Origin: Ectocarpus siliculosus | Taxonomy: Eukaryota; Sar; Phaeophyceae; Ectocarpales; Ectocarpaceae | Length of the DNA stretch: 45,656 nt | Reading direction: 5' to 3' | Assembly (NCBI GenBank): GCA_000310025.1 | Contig: FN649741.1 | Span: 8,018,392 to 8,064,047, forward strand | In this document: positions 1 to 11,400 of the stretch, piece after piece | How positions within the stretch are numbered: position 1 is the stretch's first letter | Layout of the letters: every line of letters begins with the position of its first letter | Notes under the pieces: model-generated | The model's input: the letters and a program-made list of their open reading frames with translations, nothing else | The model's database searches: none | What the model was told of the DNA's origin: nothing | Made by a program: the position numbers and the translations under genes

Positions 1-390
1 TGACATCGGAGCGTCCTTCCCGTTGTCGTCGTCGCTGCTCTCCGATTCGCTCCAATTCTTCCCTGGGTCTTCGCCAAACTGCTTGTCGTCGAGAATCTTT
101 CTTATGGCCACCTGACGAGCTTTAGCACCTTCACCGTCCATGAAGCCCGGCATCAGCCCCGCGCCAGGTGGCACCCCCTGTTGTGTATCGGTATGGGGGG
201 TAACCCTGCTGTGGACGGCCTGGCGGACCATGCCGCTCGGTGCCGGCTGGAGCTGTACGGCGCCAGCAGGCGTGATCTGGGCAACACCATGCCCAGCAGC
301 TGCACCACTTTCACCTCCACCCTGCAGTCGCAGAGGCACCGTTTTCGTTCTTGATGGCCGGCCTGCCACTGCTACGGCGTTGTTGTTCAT
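1..390 (-). CDS. 5' part of a hypothetical protein gene, running off the left edge
   Basis: A minus-strand frame is open from an ATG at 390 down to base 1 (130 codons) with no stop. An in-frame TAA lies upstream near 583, so 390 is the first ATG of the open stretch. The N-terminal half is rich in Gly, Ala, Gln and Pro. A short helical segment follows (ARQVAIRKILDDKQFGEDP), then an acidic Ser/Asp-rich tract (ESESSDDDNGKD). I see no recognisable domain. The compositional bias and acidic tail suggest a largely disordered, perhaps nuclear, protein, but that is inference. An intron inside this stretch cannot be excluded. A 20-bp direct repeat lies upstream at 551-586. Confidence 0.4.
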   Translation of the reverse strand, partial: MNNNAVAVAGRPSRTKTVPLRLQGGGESGAAAGHGVAQITPAGAVQLQPAPSGMVRQAVHSRVTPHTDTQQGVPPGAGLMPGFMDGEGAKARQVAIRKILDDKQFGEDPGKNWSESESSDDDNGKDAPMS

Positions 391-540
391 GGTGTGGGTG
401 TATAACGTCTGTTGTGGGAGTCCTCGGGTCTCTCGCCTGGTCGGGACCGGTGTGTGTACGTCGAGCCGTGGCGCTTTCCGTAATTTTTGAAAAAATACGC
501 GCCTTCGCGCCTTCTGCCGATAAGAACCACTGGAAACCCT

Positions 541-590
541 AGTTACGGTTCCGTGAAAAAAGTTACTATTCGGTGAAAAAAGTTACGAAT
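541..590. repeat. short direct repeat upstream of the left-edge gene
   Basis: Two copies of a 16-base motif (core GTGAAAAAAGTTAC) lie at 551-566 and 571-586, 20 bases apart, and a third AGTTAC lies at 541. They sit about 160-200 bases upstream of the minus-strand ATG at 390, in the expected place for promoter elements, but a regulatory role is only inferred. Confidence 0.45.
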
Positions 591-1159
591 TTTTGCGGCC
601 TGATAAGACACACCCTTACTGCTGTTGTTTCTCTGCTTTTAGCTTTTTGCATGTTCTTGCATCACCCCTTGCCGCGGTGCTCTCTTTACCCCACTCCGGA
701 GGGATCCCTTGTATGACCTTGTAAACTGCCGCGATAGATCTGTGTCCTACTTTATTTCACAGAACACACAAATCTCTGATTCGAGCACGTGCGGGTGCCA
801 TGTTCATCCTACAACAGCAAATGATGCCCCAACAATTGGAGCAGCGGTACATATTTTGCACTGTGGGATTTTTCGTGTGGGAATCTCCATCTCGTCTGTG
901 CACGTGTGGGGGGGTAGGCCATCACGGTCTGCCCATGCTCATCACTTTCGTGACACCCCGTCGTGACGCAACATCGGGCATCATGGCAACAACACCACTT
1001 ATTAAAGAAGGACGACGTTGTTTTTTAGAGGATCTGTGAGGGAATAAAGTCGCAGATCCGAGCGACCTTCTTTTGGCCCCTCGACACATACTGATTTTTC
1101 CCCGTTATTTTTTTCCCACCGGCCAACAGGTCGATTCAAGATTTTGTGGGTCACAAGAA
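591..1159. other. stretch without a supported gene
   Basis: Short ORFs occur on both strands here but none has domain-like composition, splice junctions that join up, or similarity to other parts of the window. Confidence 0.5.
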
Positions 1160-1915
1160 TATGCCTCAGTTCAAGTTTTCGGCTCGCGTCTGACCAACCT
1201 GACACAGAGTGCCCTAATTTTTGGTCGCCTGCAGAGGGAATGTGTTGACCTCCACACCAGTGACTGCTGTGAGTGGATATCGTCAGCCTAAGGCCCCTCT
1301 CTGGCAAACGCTGTTGACTGGTCACACTCGGAACATTCAGAAACAGCAAGGCAAACTCCAAAAGGCGGCATCGTAGCACACTTCGGTTCATCTTTGCAGG
1401 ACCGTGGCCAGGCCGTGGCGAATCAAACATGAAAAATTCGCCCTATTTTGGAGATGTGTGCAGAGGGTATGTGTATGGCCTCACGCCATCGACTGCTGTG
1501 TGGGGATATTATTGGGCGATGCCCTCTCTCTGGCTTACGCCTTTGACTGGTCATTGGTCACACACGTAGCAAGCACGCGGCGGAACGAGAAGTAAAATCA
1601 ACCAACATCGAACGACACTTCGGTTCCCGTTTGCAGGCCGTGCTCAATCCAAACCGGGTAATACGCCCTTTTTCTGGGACACTTGCACAGGGTATGTGGA
1701 TGATCACACGCCACTGGCTGCAGCTTGTGGGTGTCGTCGGTCTATTTCCTCTCGCTGGCATGCCTTTGTTACTGGTCACACATGAAGTATGCACGGAAAC
1801 GACCCTTTTCGGCCGAAAGGCAAGACCTTCAGCAGGGCAACGTGGTAGGTTGACGGTTTCGGCTCGTGTGCGGACAATAAGACGCAGAACGGCCTGAATT
1901 TTTCGTTACGGTTGG
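1160..1915. repeat. degenerate tandem repeat, unit about 226-236 bp, three copies plus a partial
   Basis: Landmarks recur at regular spacing. The string CACTTCGGTTC...TTTGCAGG occurs near 1378 and 1614. A block of the form CAGAGGG/CAGGGTATGTG...GACTGCTGT/GCTGCAGCTTG...GACTGGTCAC occurs near 1232, 1457 and 1685. A TTCGGCTCGYGT...TGAATTTTT block occurs near 1178 and 1856. The copies are strongly diverged by substitutions and small indels, so the array is old. No coding potential is shared by all copies. Confidence 0.5.
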
Positions 1916-2623
1916 GGACCACCCACTCTTCTCAGTTTGAACGTTGCAGGTTGTTCGAGGAAAGCAGACTCTATTGTGCATTGGAGACTGAAAATATACC
2001 AACAATGAGGCACGGAGCGGCGAAGCCGCGACCGTTTTTCCCTTCAATCCCTGGGAGGAGAAAGTGGCTTAACGTATCAGCCTGTTCACACGCGATGCAG
2101 GGGCCCAACACGTATTGCCACGGACCCTAGATAACACTCGTTTTCCACCCACACAAGACTTATGTAGAGCACCGATTGACAATCTGCTGGAGTGTGAGGA
2201 GTAATAATATTCGGGTACTCTTCTTCACACCGATCTGGTGGTGATGCGACCAGAGATGGCCGTTTTTCACAAAAGCCGTTTGTCCCCAAAATTCGTACGA
2301 GATGCCTCACCCTAACAACCGCGGGAGTTGCCGATCGAAATGGGGAACATTAAGCGGAGATTTCACGTGCCCGAAAAGGAACAGAGGCACCACTCAGCTA
2401 CGAACGCAACACCACTGGGACGTATGTATGTTTATCCCCCACAGATTCGGGGCCAGCTGTGAAAAACAACAGCTGCCGAACCTATTCGACCTGCGCGCCG
2501 TAGTTGCGCCATGCACCGCTCATCGGCAGACAGGGCAGCGGTGAGATTACACACACAGCAAACACACCTTCCCAAGCCGAGAGAATATCCACCACTGAGG
2601 GAAACCTTCTAGGGCTTGGGGGT
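1916..2623. other. stretch without a supported gene
   Basis: Only short overlapping ORFs on both strands are seen, with no recognisable domain or repeat. Confidence 0.4.
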
Positions 2624-3007
2624 CTACTGCTGCACGTTCTCAGGGTGATTGCCCGGGACTGGTTCAGGTTGCTTTAGCCGCGCTACTGATTGTGTTCGAA
2701 GACATTCGTGAATTTCGGCAAAGTCGTCTGCCTGCCTGTGGTTGTTGGTGCTGAGTAACTCTTGCATACGATCGGTGTCAACGTGTATGTCTGCTGCTTG
2801 GGCAACAATGTGGTAGACTGGTGTTGCTGTCACTTCGCCGGAAATTCGGCAGGGGTGAGACGATTGGAGTGTGGCTGGTGCTGGTGCTGGTGTCCACGGC
2901 GGTGTGATTTGCTTGTCGCCAGGTAAATTCAGCGTGCTATGCCTCTTCTTGTGATGCGTATTTCTTCCGTTCGCATTGGGCCTTTGGCGCATGGCGGAAT
3001 ACTTCAT
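2624..3007 (-). CDS. possible small hypothetical ORF
   Basis: A 127-codon minus-strand ORF starts at an ATG at 3007. The product has a basic N-terminus with a His/Lys cluster (NTHHKKRH), a Pro-rich middle and a polar C-terminal half with a possible helix (HIVAQAADIHVDTDRMQELL). I do not recognise it. It could be a single-exon gene, an exon or chance. No homologue or splice context supports it. Confidence 0.2.
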   Translation of the reverse strand: MKYSAMRQRPNANGRNTHHKKRHSTLNLPGDKQITPPWTPAPAPATLQSSHPCRISGEVTATPVYHIVAQAADIHVDTDRMQELLSTNNHRQADDFAEIHECLRTQSVARLKQPEPVPGNHPENVQQ

Positions 3008-3745
3008 GTGTTCGTTCTTCGACGGTGGGTGGCATCAACGAAAAACGAAAACCCGCCTAGGGGCCGCCTCCCTTCGTCGGCACAAAGCACCTCGTCGCGC
3101 CCGTCGCACGCCTGTGTCTGGTGCACCTAGCTAAACTACAGCGTCAAAAATAGACGACAGGAGGTAGTGAGTCACCCCGAGGCCCATTACCTCTCCCTAT
3201 CTACAGCAGTAGCGTGGTTCGCAGTCAAGCTTGAATTACTCTCGCAAAAGTGGCATCAAATACTAGTATCAACCTATCTGCCAGGTACAACTGTGCCCGT
3301 CGTTATAAAGGTGTCAGAGTATTAAACAACGTCGGTTGGTAGTCGGATAGCCCATCTAACGAACACAATATTCCTCAAACCATTCACCTTGACCTCACCA
3401 TTCACCACGAAACCGGTGGTGTTCATCGTGGAATTCTCCACCAATATCTATGTTCCTCTGAAGTCGTTGTTTTCAACTCTTTGTCCTTACCTCGTACACC
3501 CAAGGTTCATTAGCTTCGACAGGCGCCCTACTTTGCAACCCTCACCGTTTGCATCGAGGACGCATCATTCCCCGTTTTCCCACATGTTTCGTGTATGTCC
3601 GTGTTCCACACTTCGAGGCGGGAATCGACGTCTCACACTTACACTTCCGTTGAGGCCGGGGCAGCTGCCTTGTTTTCTCGGCATGGCCAAACGAGATGTG
3701 CGGTGCCATGCTCGAAAATGTTTCCTCGACGTATTTGGACAGCAT
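3008..3745. other. stretch without a supported gene
   Basis: A 148-codon plus-strand ORF lies at 3389-3835 but is low in complexity, lacks a domain and runs into the inverted repeat at 3746. I see nothing else. Confidence 0.4.
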
Positions 3746-3882
3746 ATGGCTAGGGTGGTATGTTCTCGTTGGTCGCTACCCTACACCCCCATGCACCAAC
3801 AGATTGTCACCTCAAGCTCCATGGACGCGGGTTAGAGGGTTAGGACGAGTAGCGACCAACGAGAACATACCACCCTAGCCAT
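3746..3882. repeat. 34-bp perfect inverted repeat (stem-loop)
   Basis: Bases 3746-3779 and 3849-3882 are exact reverse complements, separated by about 69 bases. A transcript of either strand would form a long hairpin. No target duplication or transposon terminus was seen, so a fold-back duplication is as likely as a mobile element. It lies about 220 bases upstream of the RelA/SpoT-TPR gene. Confidence 0.75.
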
Positions 3883-4103
3883 AGGTGGGGTTATCAGACC
3901 CATCTTACTGTACAAGTTACACGTGGCACGCACCCTAGGCTTTGAAGCAGGTATTCATTTTTTGCAGTCGAGGGGAGAAGTAGGGATGTGGGGACGAAAA
4001 AATAGCTGCCGGAGCAGCTTGCCTTGATTGACGACAATTTGAGGACAGGGTCCTGCACCGCCCTAATCCCTGACCACCCGCATTTCCCTCCGTCACACGT
4101 CAG

Positions 4104-5408
4104 ATGGATTTGTACCACGGGAACATTCGGGAACTCCTGCAGCTTGAGGAGGAGTTGAATACTCTTCCGTGTAGCATTGAGCGCAGCGCAAAGGTAAACC
4201 TGCTCAAGTTCCTTCAGGTCAATGCGGTGGTCGAATACGAGAGAGTTTCCACAGCCCTGTATTTCGACCTCCGACGGGATGCGGGATTTCACGAGCTGTC
4301 CCTCGTTCCAGAGAAGAACCATTTGGGACATACCTGTAGCCAACCGATGGAGGCAGGCTCCATCGAGGATTACCTTGTGCAAGCTGAAGAGGCCAAAGCT
4401 TGCCTGGATAGGCTTATCTACTCTATCGCGACTCCGGGGGATCCTAGGTGGGAAGGGATACCTGCACCCATCAAGAGCAAAGAAAGCGCAAGCCGGAAGG
4501 CCGATAAGTTGGGGAACGCTCGCTTTGTGACGGACTTCGCGCGCGCTACGTTCGTCTGCAAAACCCCGCACGATCTCGTGGAGGTCATTGCACTGCTCAC
4601 CGACGGGATTGGTCAGGTCAGCACAAAGACGTTGGTGCACTGCAGCTTGTCGAGGACGTTTTATTGCGCCCCGTCCGACCTTCCGATAGCCTTGTCGGAC
4701 AGGTCACCGCGCACGTGGTCAGACGGACGCATACTAATGAAGAGTGCCGACGGACACCGACATTATTGAAGATCTGCTGCCACCCTTTCGCGACGCCCCA
4801 GAATTGCCCTGCTGCCGTTTTTTCTGATCCGTTTTCGAAGCAACTAATGTACCGGGGCGGATGGTGCAAGTCTTTCCACGTCTGTTCCGATTACCCGATA
4901 CTTTTTTCTTGGTGCTCCCTACTTTCACAACCCCTGTCTTTCCTTCACCACGCATGCTGTTGCAAACACGACTTGTCGCAACTGCCCCTGTTGGTATTTT
5001 TGTTCCCGACACTGTAGCTGACGCGGAAATAATTATCGCCACCTGCCGAACACCCAGGAGGACAATCTTCTGCGCGTATCCAACGGTTTCTTGCGCAACT
5101 ACGGGCGGAACGGTTACAGGGACGTGAAGATGATCGTTCTCTTAGCAGGGCATGCTTGCGAGATCCAGCTACACCTCCGATCATTTTATGGTCTCAAAGA
5201 TGGCCAGCATGAGGTCTACGAGTGGTCCAGAACTCTCAAAGTGACCGCAGAAATACGACCGGAGCACCTTTTCAAAGGCATGCAGCCCGAGATTCTTGAG
5301 TTGATGATACAACTCGCTGCAGCGGATTGGCATTCAACCAACCTTGCTCTCGTCCCGTTGCTTCATAGAGCTGGAAAGTACGCCGAGGCCCGGGATTTAC
5401 AACTTCAA
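4104..5408 (+). CDS. RelA/SpoT-like nucleotidyltransferase domain (exons 1 and 2 of the TPR gene)
   Basis: Exon 1 (4104-4616, residues 1-171) ends after GIGQ; exon 2 (5058-5408) resumes in phase 0. Residues 123-132 (IKSKESASRK) match the ATP-loop pattern RxKSxxSxxRK of (p)ppGpp synthetases. Residues 143-150 (TDFARATF) match the strand carrying the metal-binding Asp (family D-L-A-G-I-R). Residues 189-192 are NGYR, the guanine-stacking Tyr motif. Residues 205-211 (CEIQLHL) match the E-V-Q-I-R catalytic Glu motif. The first Arg of the ATP loop appears to be Pro (P122), so activity could be lost or altered. There is no HD hydrolase domain. A helical linker (HEVYEWSRTL and onward) leads into GKYAEARDLQLQ, the start of the first TPR. 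Confidence 0.65.
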
Positions 5409-8400
5409 GTGAGTAAACAAGCCTCGACAACAGAGTCCAGTTTTTGGATGCCATTGTTCAGCCAGAAAGCGTGTCGCGCGAATTTTGGCGCTGATAGCAC
5501 GCACCTCTGTTGTTTGTACCCGCAGATCGTGGCCTGCTCTCAAGAGCAAGAGCGTGAGGCCAAGCTCCGACACGGGCAAGACAGTAAGGAGTGGCATGCA
5601 GCCGCCCAGGACCTTGCGACCGCACTGGCCACCCGCGCTGCTTTGCTCAAGACCGAGGTAGCGTTGAGGTTGCCGTAGAGCCCGTAGGCTGTCGTTGGGA
5701 ATGGCCCAGCACACGAATGCATCTGTCGGTATTGGGTGTCATGGACACAGGGTCTCGAAAGTTTTGCCCGGTGTCCACAAGGTGTAACAGATTCGTCGAT
5801 GAAGCTGTGAAATAGAAGCCCTGACAGCTCGCTCTCGACAAGTCGTGCTTGCAAAGCTATTGAAAATATGGATGCCGTGGCTCTAGATGTGTATGCGGAG
5901 CCATTTCTCGGTGTTTTGTTTTTATGGCCGCGCTCGAGGTCTTTTGTCACGGAACAGAACATGCCAACTACGCGATGAACTCTTGACCGACGCGTGGAAT
6001 GTCGCATGTTTGCAGGGCAAGTACAGTGAAGCGGACTCCCTGCATCAACAAGCTCTCAATACCAGAAGCGAGTCTCTTGGACCAGTGCATCCCCGTGTAG
6101 CCGCAAGCTTCAACGATCGAGCTGGAGTGTGGGAAGCACAGGTGAGTGTGATGAGGAAATCTTTCAATCCTCGATCATGCCTTGTGCTCGAAATCGGTTG
6201 CCTCGTCTTCTTTCCATTCCGGGTGCAGTCGGCCACACTTTCCAAAGTTGTTTTCCTGGAATCCAAGCCCCCTCAATAATCGAATTCTAAAGCCCTGCAT
6301 GTGTATGCGAGTGGCGTTGAAACATTGCATCAGGGCCGGAGAAATGAAAGGCCGAAAGATTTACTCAGCGCTCTCGTACTGCCCGACAGTGGAAAATTTA
6401 TGTGTTCACGTTCGTTCATGATGGGGGGAGATCGACAAAGTGAAGGTTTCCTGGAGGATTTTGGAACGGAGATGCGATAAGCGAGGGTGTTTCGCATCAT
6501 CTCCGTTAGAGCATTCCATAGTGATTGGATCCTGTAAGCGTCGGGTGTGTTTGGTGTATACACCCGATATCCGATATTTTGCACGTGTTGTTTTCTCGGA
6601 AGACACGAGTGACTTCTTTTCGCCGGGCGCAGGGCACCACACCGGCTGCACACCTCTCAAGCATATTTAGGCGCCTCACACCCATGGGCATGGTGTGTGG
6701 GCCTCACGGTCGACTTTGTTTATTTTCCAACAGCATTTTCTCGGGTGGAGACAAGGTGAATCTGTCGGAGGTTGTGTCCGCAACCCCTCGGGGTGGACCG
6801 CCTCCTCAGCTAGGGTTTTCAGGTACCTCATATCTTCAAATGCAAACCACTTGAAAAGACCTGTTTTGTGAATTCTACACGATGGGCGGGGAACTCGAAG
6901 CTATCAGTTATTCCCACTGGGTATACCTCATATTTGGCATTCCAAAAAAGAGTAAATCTTTGACCGGGGGATTTGCCAGAATGTCACGTTCCAAGAGGTT
7001 CGTCGTCACCATGGGAAATGCATTCAAACTTGCGGAGACCATGTTTCGTTCGAGCTGGGAACGGGGTGTTGACACAATGCGTTGCTCCAACAAGCTCACC
7101 TTGTCGACCCCCAAGGTTTCCCGCTTTGTATCTGTCAAAATACGTTGAAGTGTTGACCAACCACCATGCCGGTGGTGATGGAGCTGAGGCACCCGAAGGT
7201 ATGCGAGAGTTCCTCAACCGACGTCCAGTACTGCACCACGGAAACACTTGCGCTTTCGAAAACCCCATACTACGCTGTTGTATCCTGTCTCCAACCTAGA
7301 ATCGTTTACTGACAGTACCGTGATTGTCGGGGAGGTGGCGCCCCCGTGTTAGCGTTATTTCTCCACGACCACGGGAACACCACTGCCGAAGAGAGTAGTT
7401 TTGGGAACGTCGCGTTGAGGGCTTTCCTGAGAGGTATCGGTTGGTATTCACACCCTCCTAGTTGTGGAGAAATACGCTAGAAGACATCGCTAACACGGGG
7501 GTGTAACCTTTCCTGCGCCGGGCAGACGTACTCGCCTCGTATGTCGCCCTGCACTGAGAGAAGATGCCTCGTTCCCCAGCGTGGAATGCGTCCGGCAAGT
7601 GATCTACATAGGTGTTGGACCCGAGGTAAAAAATTTCAGCGGGATGGGTGAAGTGGTCCCAAGATCCTCTGCTACAATAGTCATTTGTTTTCGGAGCAAC
7701 AACAGGAAGTTCCCTCTTTGCGCTCACAATATTCCAAGAAACCAGATGAGTTCCAAAATTTAAGACCCACAAGTCTGGTCGATATATTATTCCCGCTTTT
7801 CACAAACCCTTGACTCTGTGGAGGGTAGAACACGGGAGATCCATTGCACACAATGTTTCTTTCGTCAAAAATGATCGAGATGTCGCAATGTAAGATAGCA
7901 TTTATAGTCTATGACTGTCGGGCGAATGTTCTGCGGTGCTTATATTTGATCCAGGGATCCGAGCTTGCACCGCAAAGGAAAATATCGCGTATCTGTTTGA
8001 AGGAAAATATCGCGTATCGTTTTGCTTTTCAAACATGTTCCAGGGCAAGTACGCCGAAGCGGAGCGTTTATGTGCTAAGGCCATGGAAATTTTCGAGGAG
8101 ACTCTGGGCTCCGGACATCCAAATGTGGCATCAGCGGTAAACAACCGGGCTGCGTTATTGCGAATGCAGGTACAAAAAGTCCATCAATATCAGTCTTTTT
8201 CGCGGCGTACTACTCTCTGGCCCTCGCGGAGAGTTGGATTCGTCGGGAGTATGAAGCATGATGGGGCAGGTTGGGCTGACCATCACTTGTAGGCGTTGTG
8301 GGTTCCCGATTTCCTAAGGGGGCGGTACCAACCTAGGTCGCGTCAAATTTTGTCGCAGGATTCGTCTACTACACATTCAGTGTACCAGTGCCCTATTTGT

Positions 8401-11400
8401 GGGTGCATCTGCCCGGGCGTGTGCTACGTCTGAAGTATTTCATACTCGTACATAGAGAGATCTTCACACTCGTACACACAGATCGCTCGTACCGAGAGAG
8501 GGCGGAGCAGAAGTGTGTTCCCCAACAAACCTCCTACAATCGTCCTCCTCCGTTTACGTTGATACCAGCCATCAACTGCGTACTCGCGGGGGAAGACTTT
8601 TCGACTTTTCCTGCATAGGCGAAGGCGGCGTTGTGCATACAACCAAGTGAACCTTGAAATTTATGCTCTATTTCAGCTTTTGACGCGATGCCTTGAAAAC
8701 GCAAGGGTTGTAATCGGACGCTCGCGTGTCAGAGGCACGCCTTCACCTGTACATCGCACCTTGCTTTGCATGGTAAACTGCTGTACGCACCGAAACATGC
8801 CACGTGCCATGCGTGTGGACTGAACATGGCTCCAATTTCCCGTAGATGATCATGTCCCTAGTACAGTCCTTGAGCCGTATGCGACATCGGGTTTCCCGCA
8901 ATAGTTCTGTTACATGTAATCCTTGAGAAGTAAGTAGTCAGAGCTGGTTTTCAGGCCCGGAATCTGACATCATTGCGTACAAACCTAGGAGCAACGGTCT
9001 CCAGTGAGGTGGGTACTGGGAGAATTCTTTTGCACTGTGTGCACGCAACCAGGCACAACCTTTTCTTCGAGTCCTCCGTCGTCCAGAACCATTGGAATAA
9101 AATCTCGAGAACCAAGCTTCCCTCCTCCCCCCCCCCCCTCCCAGTCTCACCTCAATCTAAGTTGAATATGCCGAGGAGTAGCACAAGAAGATGCCATGCT
9201 TCGGGAGAGAAAAGGGAGGGTACAAAGGCACACCCAGATTCTGTTTTCAACATGAGGTACATCTCACAGTGATGACGACCTAGAATCTCGAAGAAATTAT
9301 TGCTGGAGTTTCGCCACAAGACACTCATGTCAAACACGAAGAAAGGAAATTTCGCGCCCCGAAAAGGTAAACCCTCGCCGATGGAAGATGCTGCCGAAAT
9401 TCCCCAATAAACGAAAAGGTTAGCTAGCCATCGTCCTCATGTTAAGACTTCGTATGTCTTTGCCCCAACGCTCTTCCAGGGAAAGTACGCAGAGGCTGCG
9501 CCACTCTATGAGCGCGCTCTGGCCGTCGAAGAAGCCGCTGTTGACCCTGAGAGTGCAAGTGTGGCTGTGACAATCAACAACCAGGCACAGCTGATGACAG
9601 TACAGGTAATGACCGCCTGTACTATGAGCATGTCACCTCTTGGCCCTTGTAGCGGCATCGGTCACGCTGCTGTACGGTAGACAGGGCTGTGTGGCCGAGG
9701 TGTTTGTACTAAACTAGATCATCCTATCGATGTCGCTCTTTATCGACGCTTCAGGGAAAGTACGTCGATGCGGAGCCTCTATATGACAAAGCCATTGAGA
9801 TATGGGAAGGGGCCTTCGGTCCTGAGCACCCGGTTGTGGCAACAGCTCTCAGCAACAAGGGGGGCTTGTTCGTGATGCAGGTGTGTGTGCCGCTCGTTTA
9901 ATTTGTTTCGCCTAGCTTCTCGTTCATTTGTCGGGATTCTGCCAACAATACGGCTCCTTCTCATGTTAATGAATTCAGGACAAGCTCGGTGAAGCTGAAC
10001 TCTTGTATGCGCGCGCCATGAACATCTGGGAGAAGACCTTCGGTTCTCATCATCCATCCGTGGCTGCAGTGCTGAGCGATCGTGCCTCGATACTGGTGAA
10101 GCAGGTGGGATCCAAAAATGGCGTTGACACATGCCTTGCGGATTCGGACAAGATACTGCACGGTTGTGAAAAGCGTGCTTAGAAGAGTAGCTTTACACAC
10201 CGATTCTCAACGGCGAGCAGCTCCAACGTACAATGATGGACCCCCGTGTCTTCCACTTCTCTTCATTCGCCCTGGATTTCACACGATGTTCCAGGCTGCA
10301 TGTTGATATACCGCTTGGTTCAGAGCTCGAGTCCCACGGACGTGTTTCGGAAACCCGAGCGAACTCCAACGCACACTGGTAGAGATCTGGGAGGTTTGTT
10401 CACGCGAAGAGGCCAGCAGCCGACGCTGACAGATGTTCCTGCGTTCCTGTCTCCTCCGTGTCCCGATGACCTGAATTATGTCGTGTGCTGTCTTGATCTC
10501 ATCCCAACGCCCAACCCAGGGCGAGTTTGAGAGAGCGAAGCAGATGAACGAGCGCTCGTTGTCAATCCGTGTGGTGGTTCAAGGCCCTCACCATCCCGAC
10601 GTTGCCCATTCTCTCAACAATCAAGCCATGTCGTTGACTCTACAGGTTGGTCAAACAAGAGTTTGGATCGGCCACGGCCAATGCGTTCATTGCTTAAGGC
10701 ATTGACTGGGGTCAAGATGGTTCTGCAAACGATTGAAGGCTTGCCTTTTCCTGCTGCGAACATCCCATATCCGTTCGTATATCGTTTCAGAAGATATGTA
10801 CTCATGTCGGGAAACAAACTGATTAAATGAGGTGTTACTACTGGAGGCGAGTCCTTTGCCGCAGCTTCCGCTTCGGTGCTGGGCCGCACCATGGACGTAT
10901 GGTCTGATTGGCGTCGACGACGAGTATGACAAGGATGCCCAGATTAATGGCTGTTTAAGACAATTTAGTAAATAACGACATGAGTTTGGCCTCATACCTG
11001 CGAGGGAATTTGGGAGAACGCTTTGGACGTCCTTTTCTCGCGCCTGCGCCTTCCTCGTGCGCCGTGCAGGGGGAGTACGAGCAAGCGGAGCAACTCCAAA
11101 GAAGAGCCCTACACCTCTACGAGACAGCTTTGGGTCCACAACACCACTCGGTGGCAATAGCTCTCAGTGTCTTAGGTTTGACGCTAACGGATCAGGTGAG
11201 CCGCTGTCCGCATAAGATTTGGCTTTGGTTTGGATGCAGAAGCAGCTGCCCCTCGAGTGTCTCGATAGTAGGGAGTCCTGTCGAACCTTCTGACCCATCG
11301 CCGAAGAAGACCCCATACGAAGCATCTGCCACGGTGTTGTAAGGTAAGTCGTGCGATGACAATTATCAGTATCGGGTGGTTAGACAATGCGTACACTCAC

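Noticed and set aside
3894-4640. A 248-codon minus-strand ORF opposite exon 1 of the RelA/SpoT-TPR gene
   Set aside because: It is the antisense shadow of exon 1. The plus-strand frame has recognisable RelA/SpoT motifs and fits the splice phases; the minus frame has no domain.
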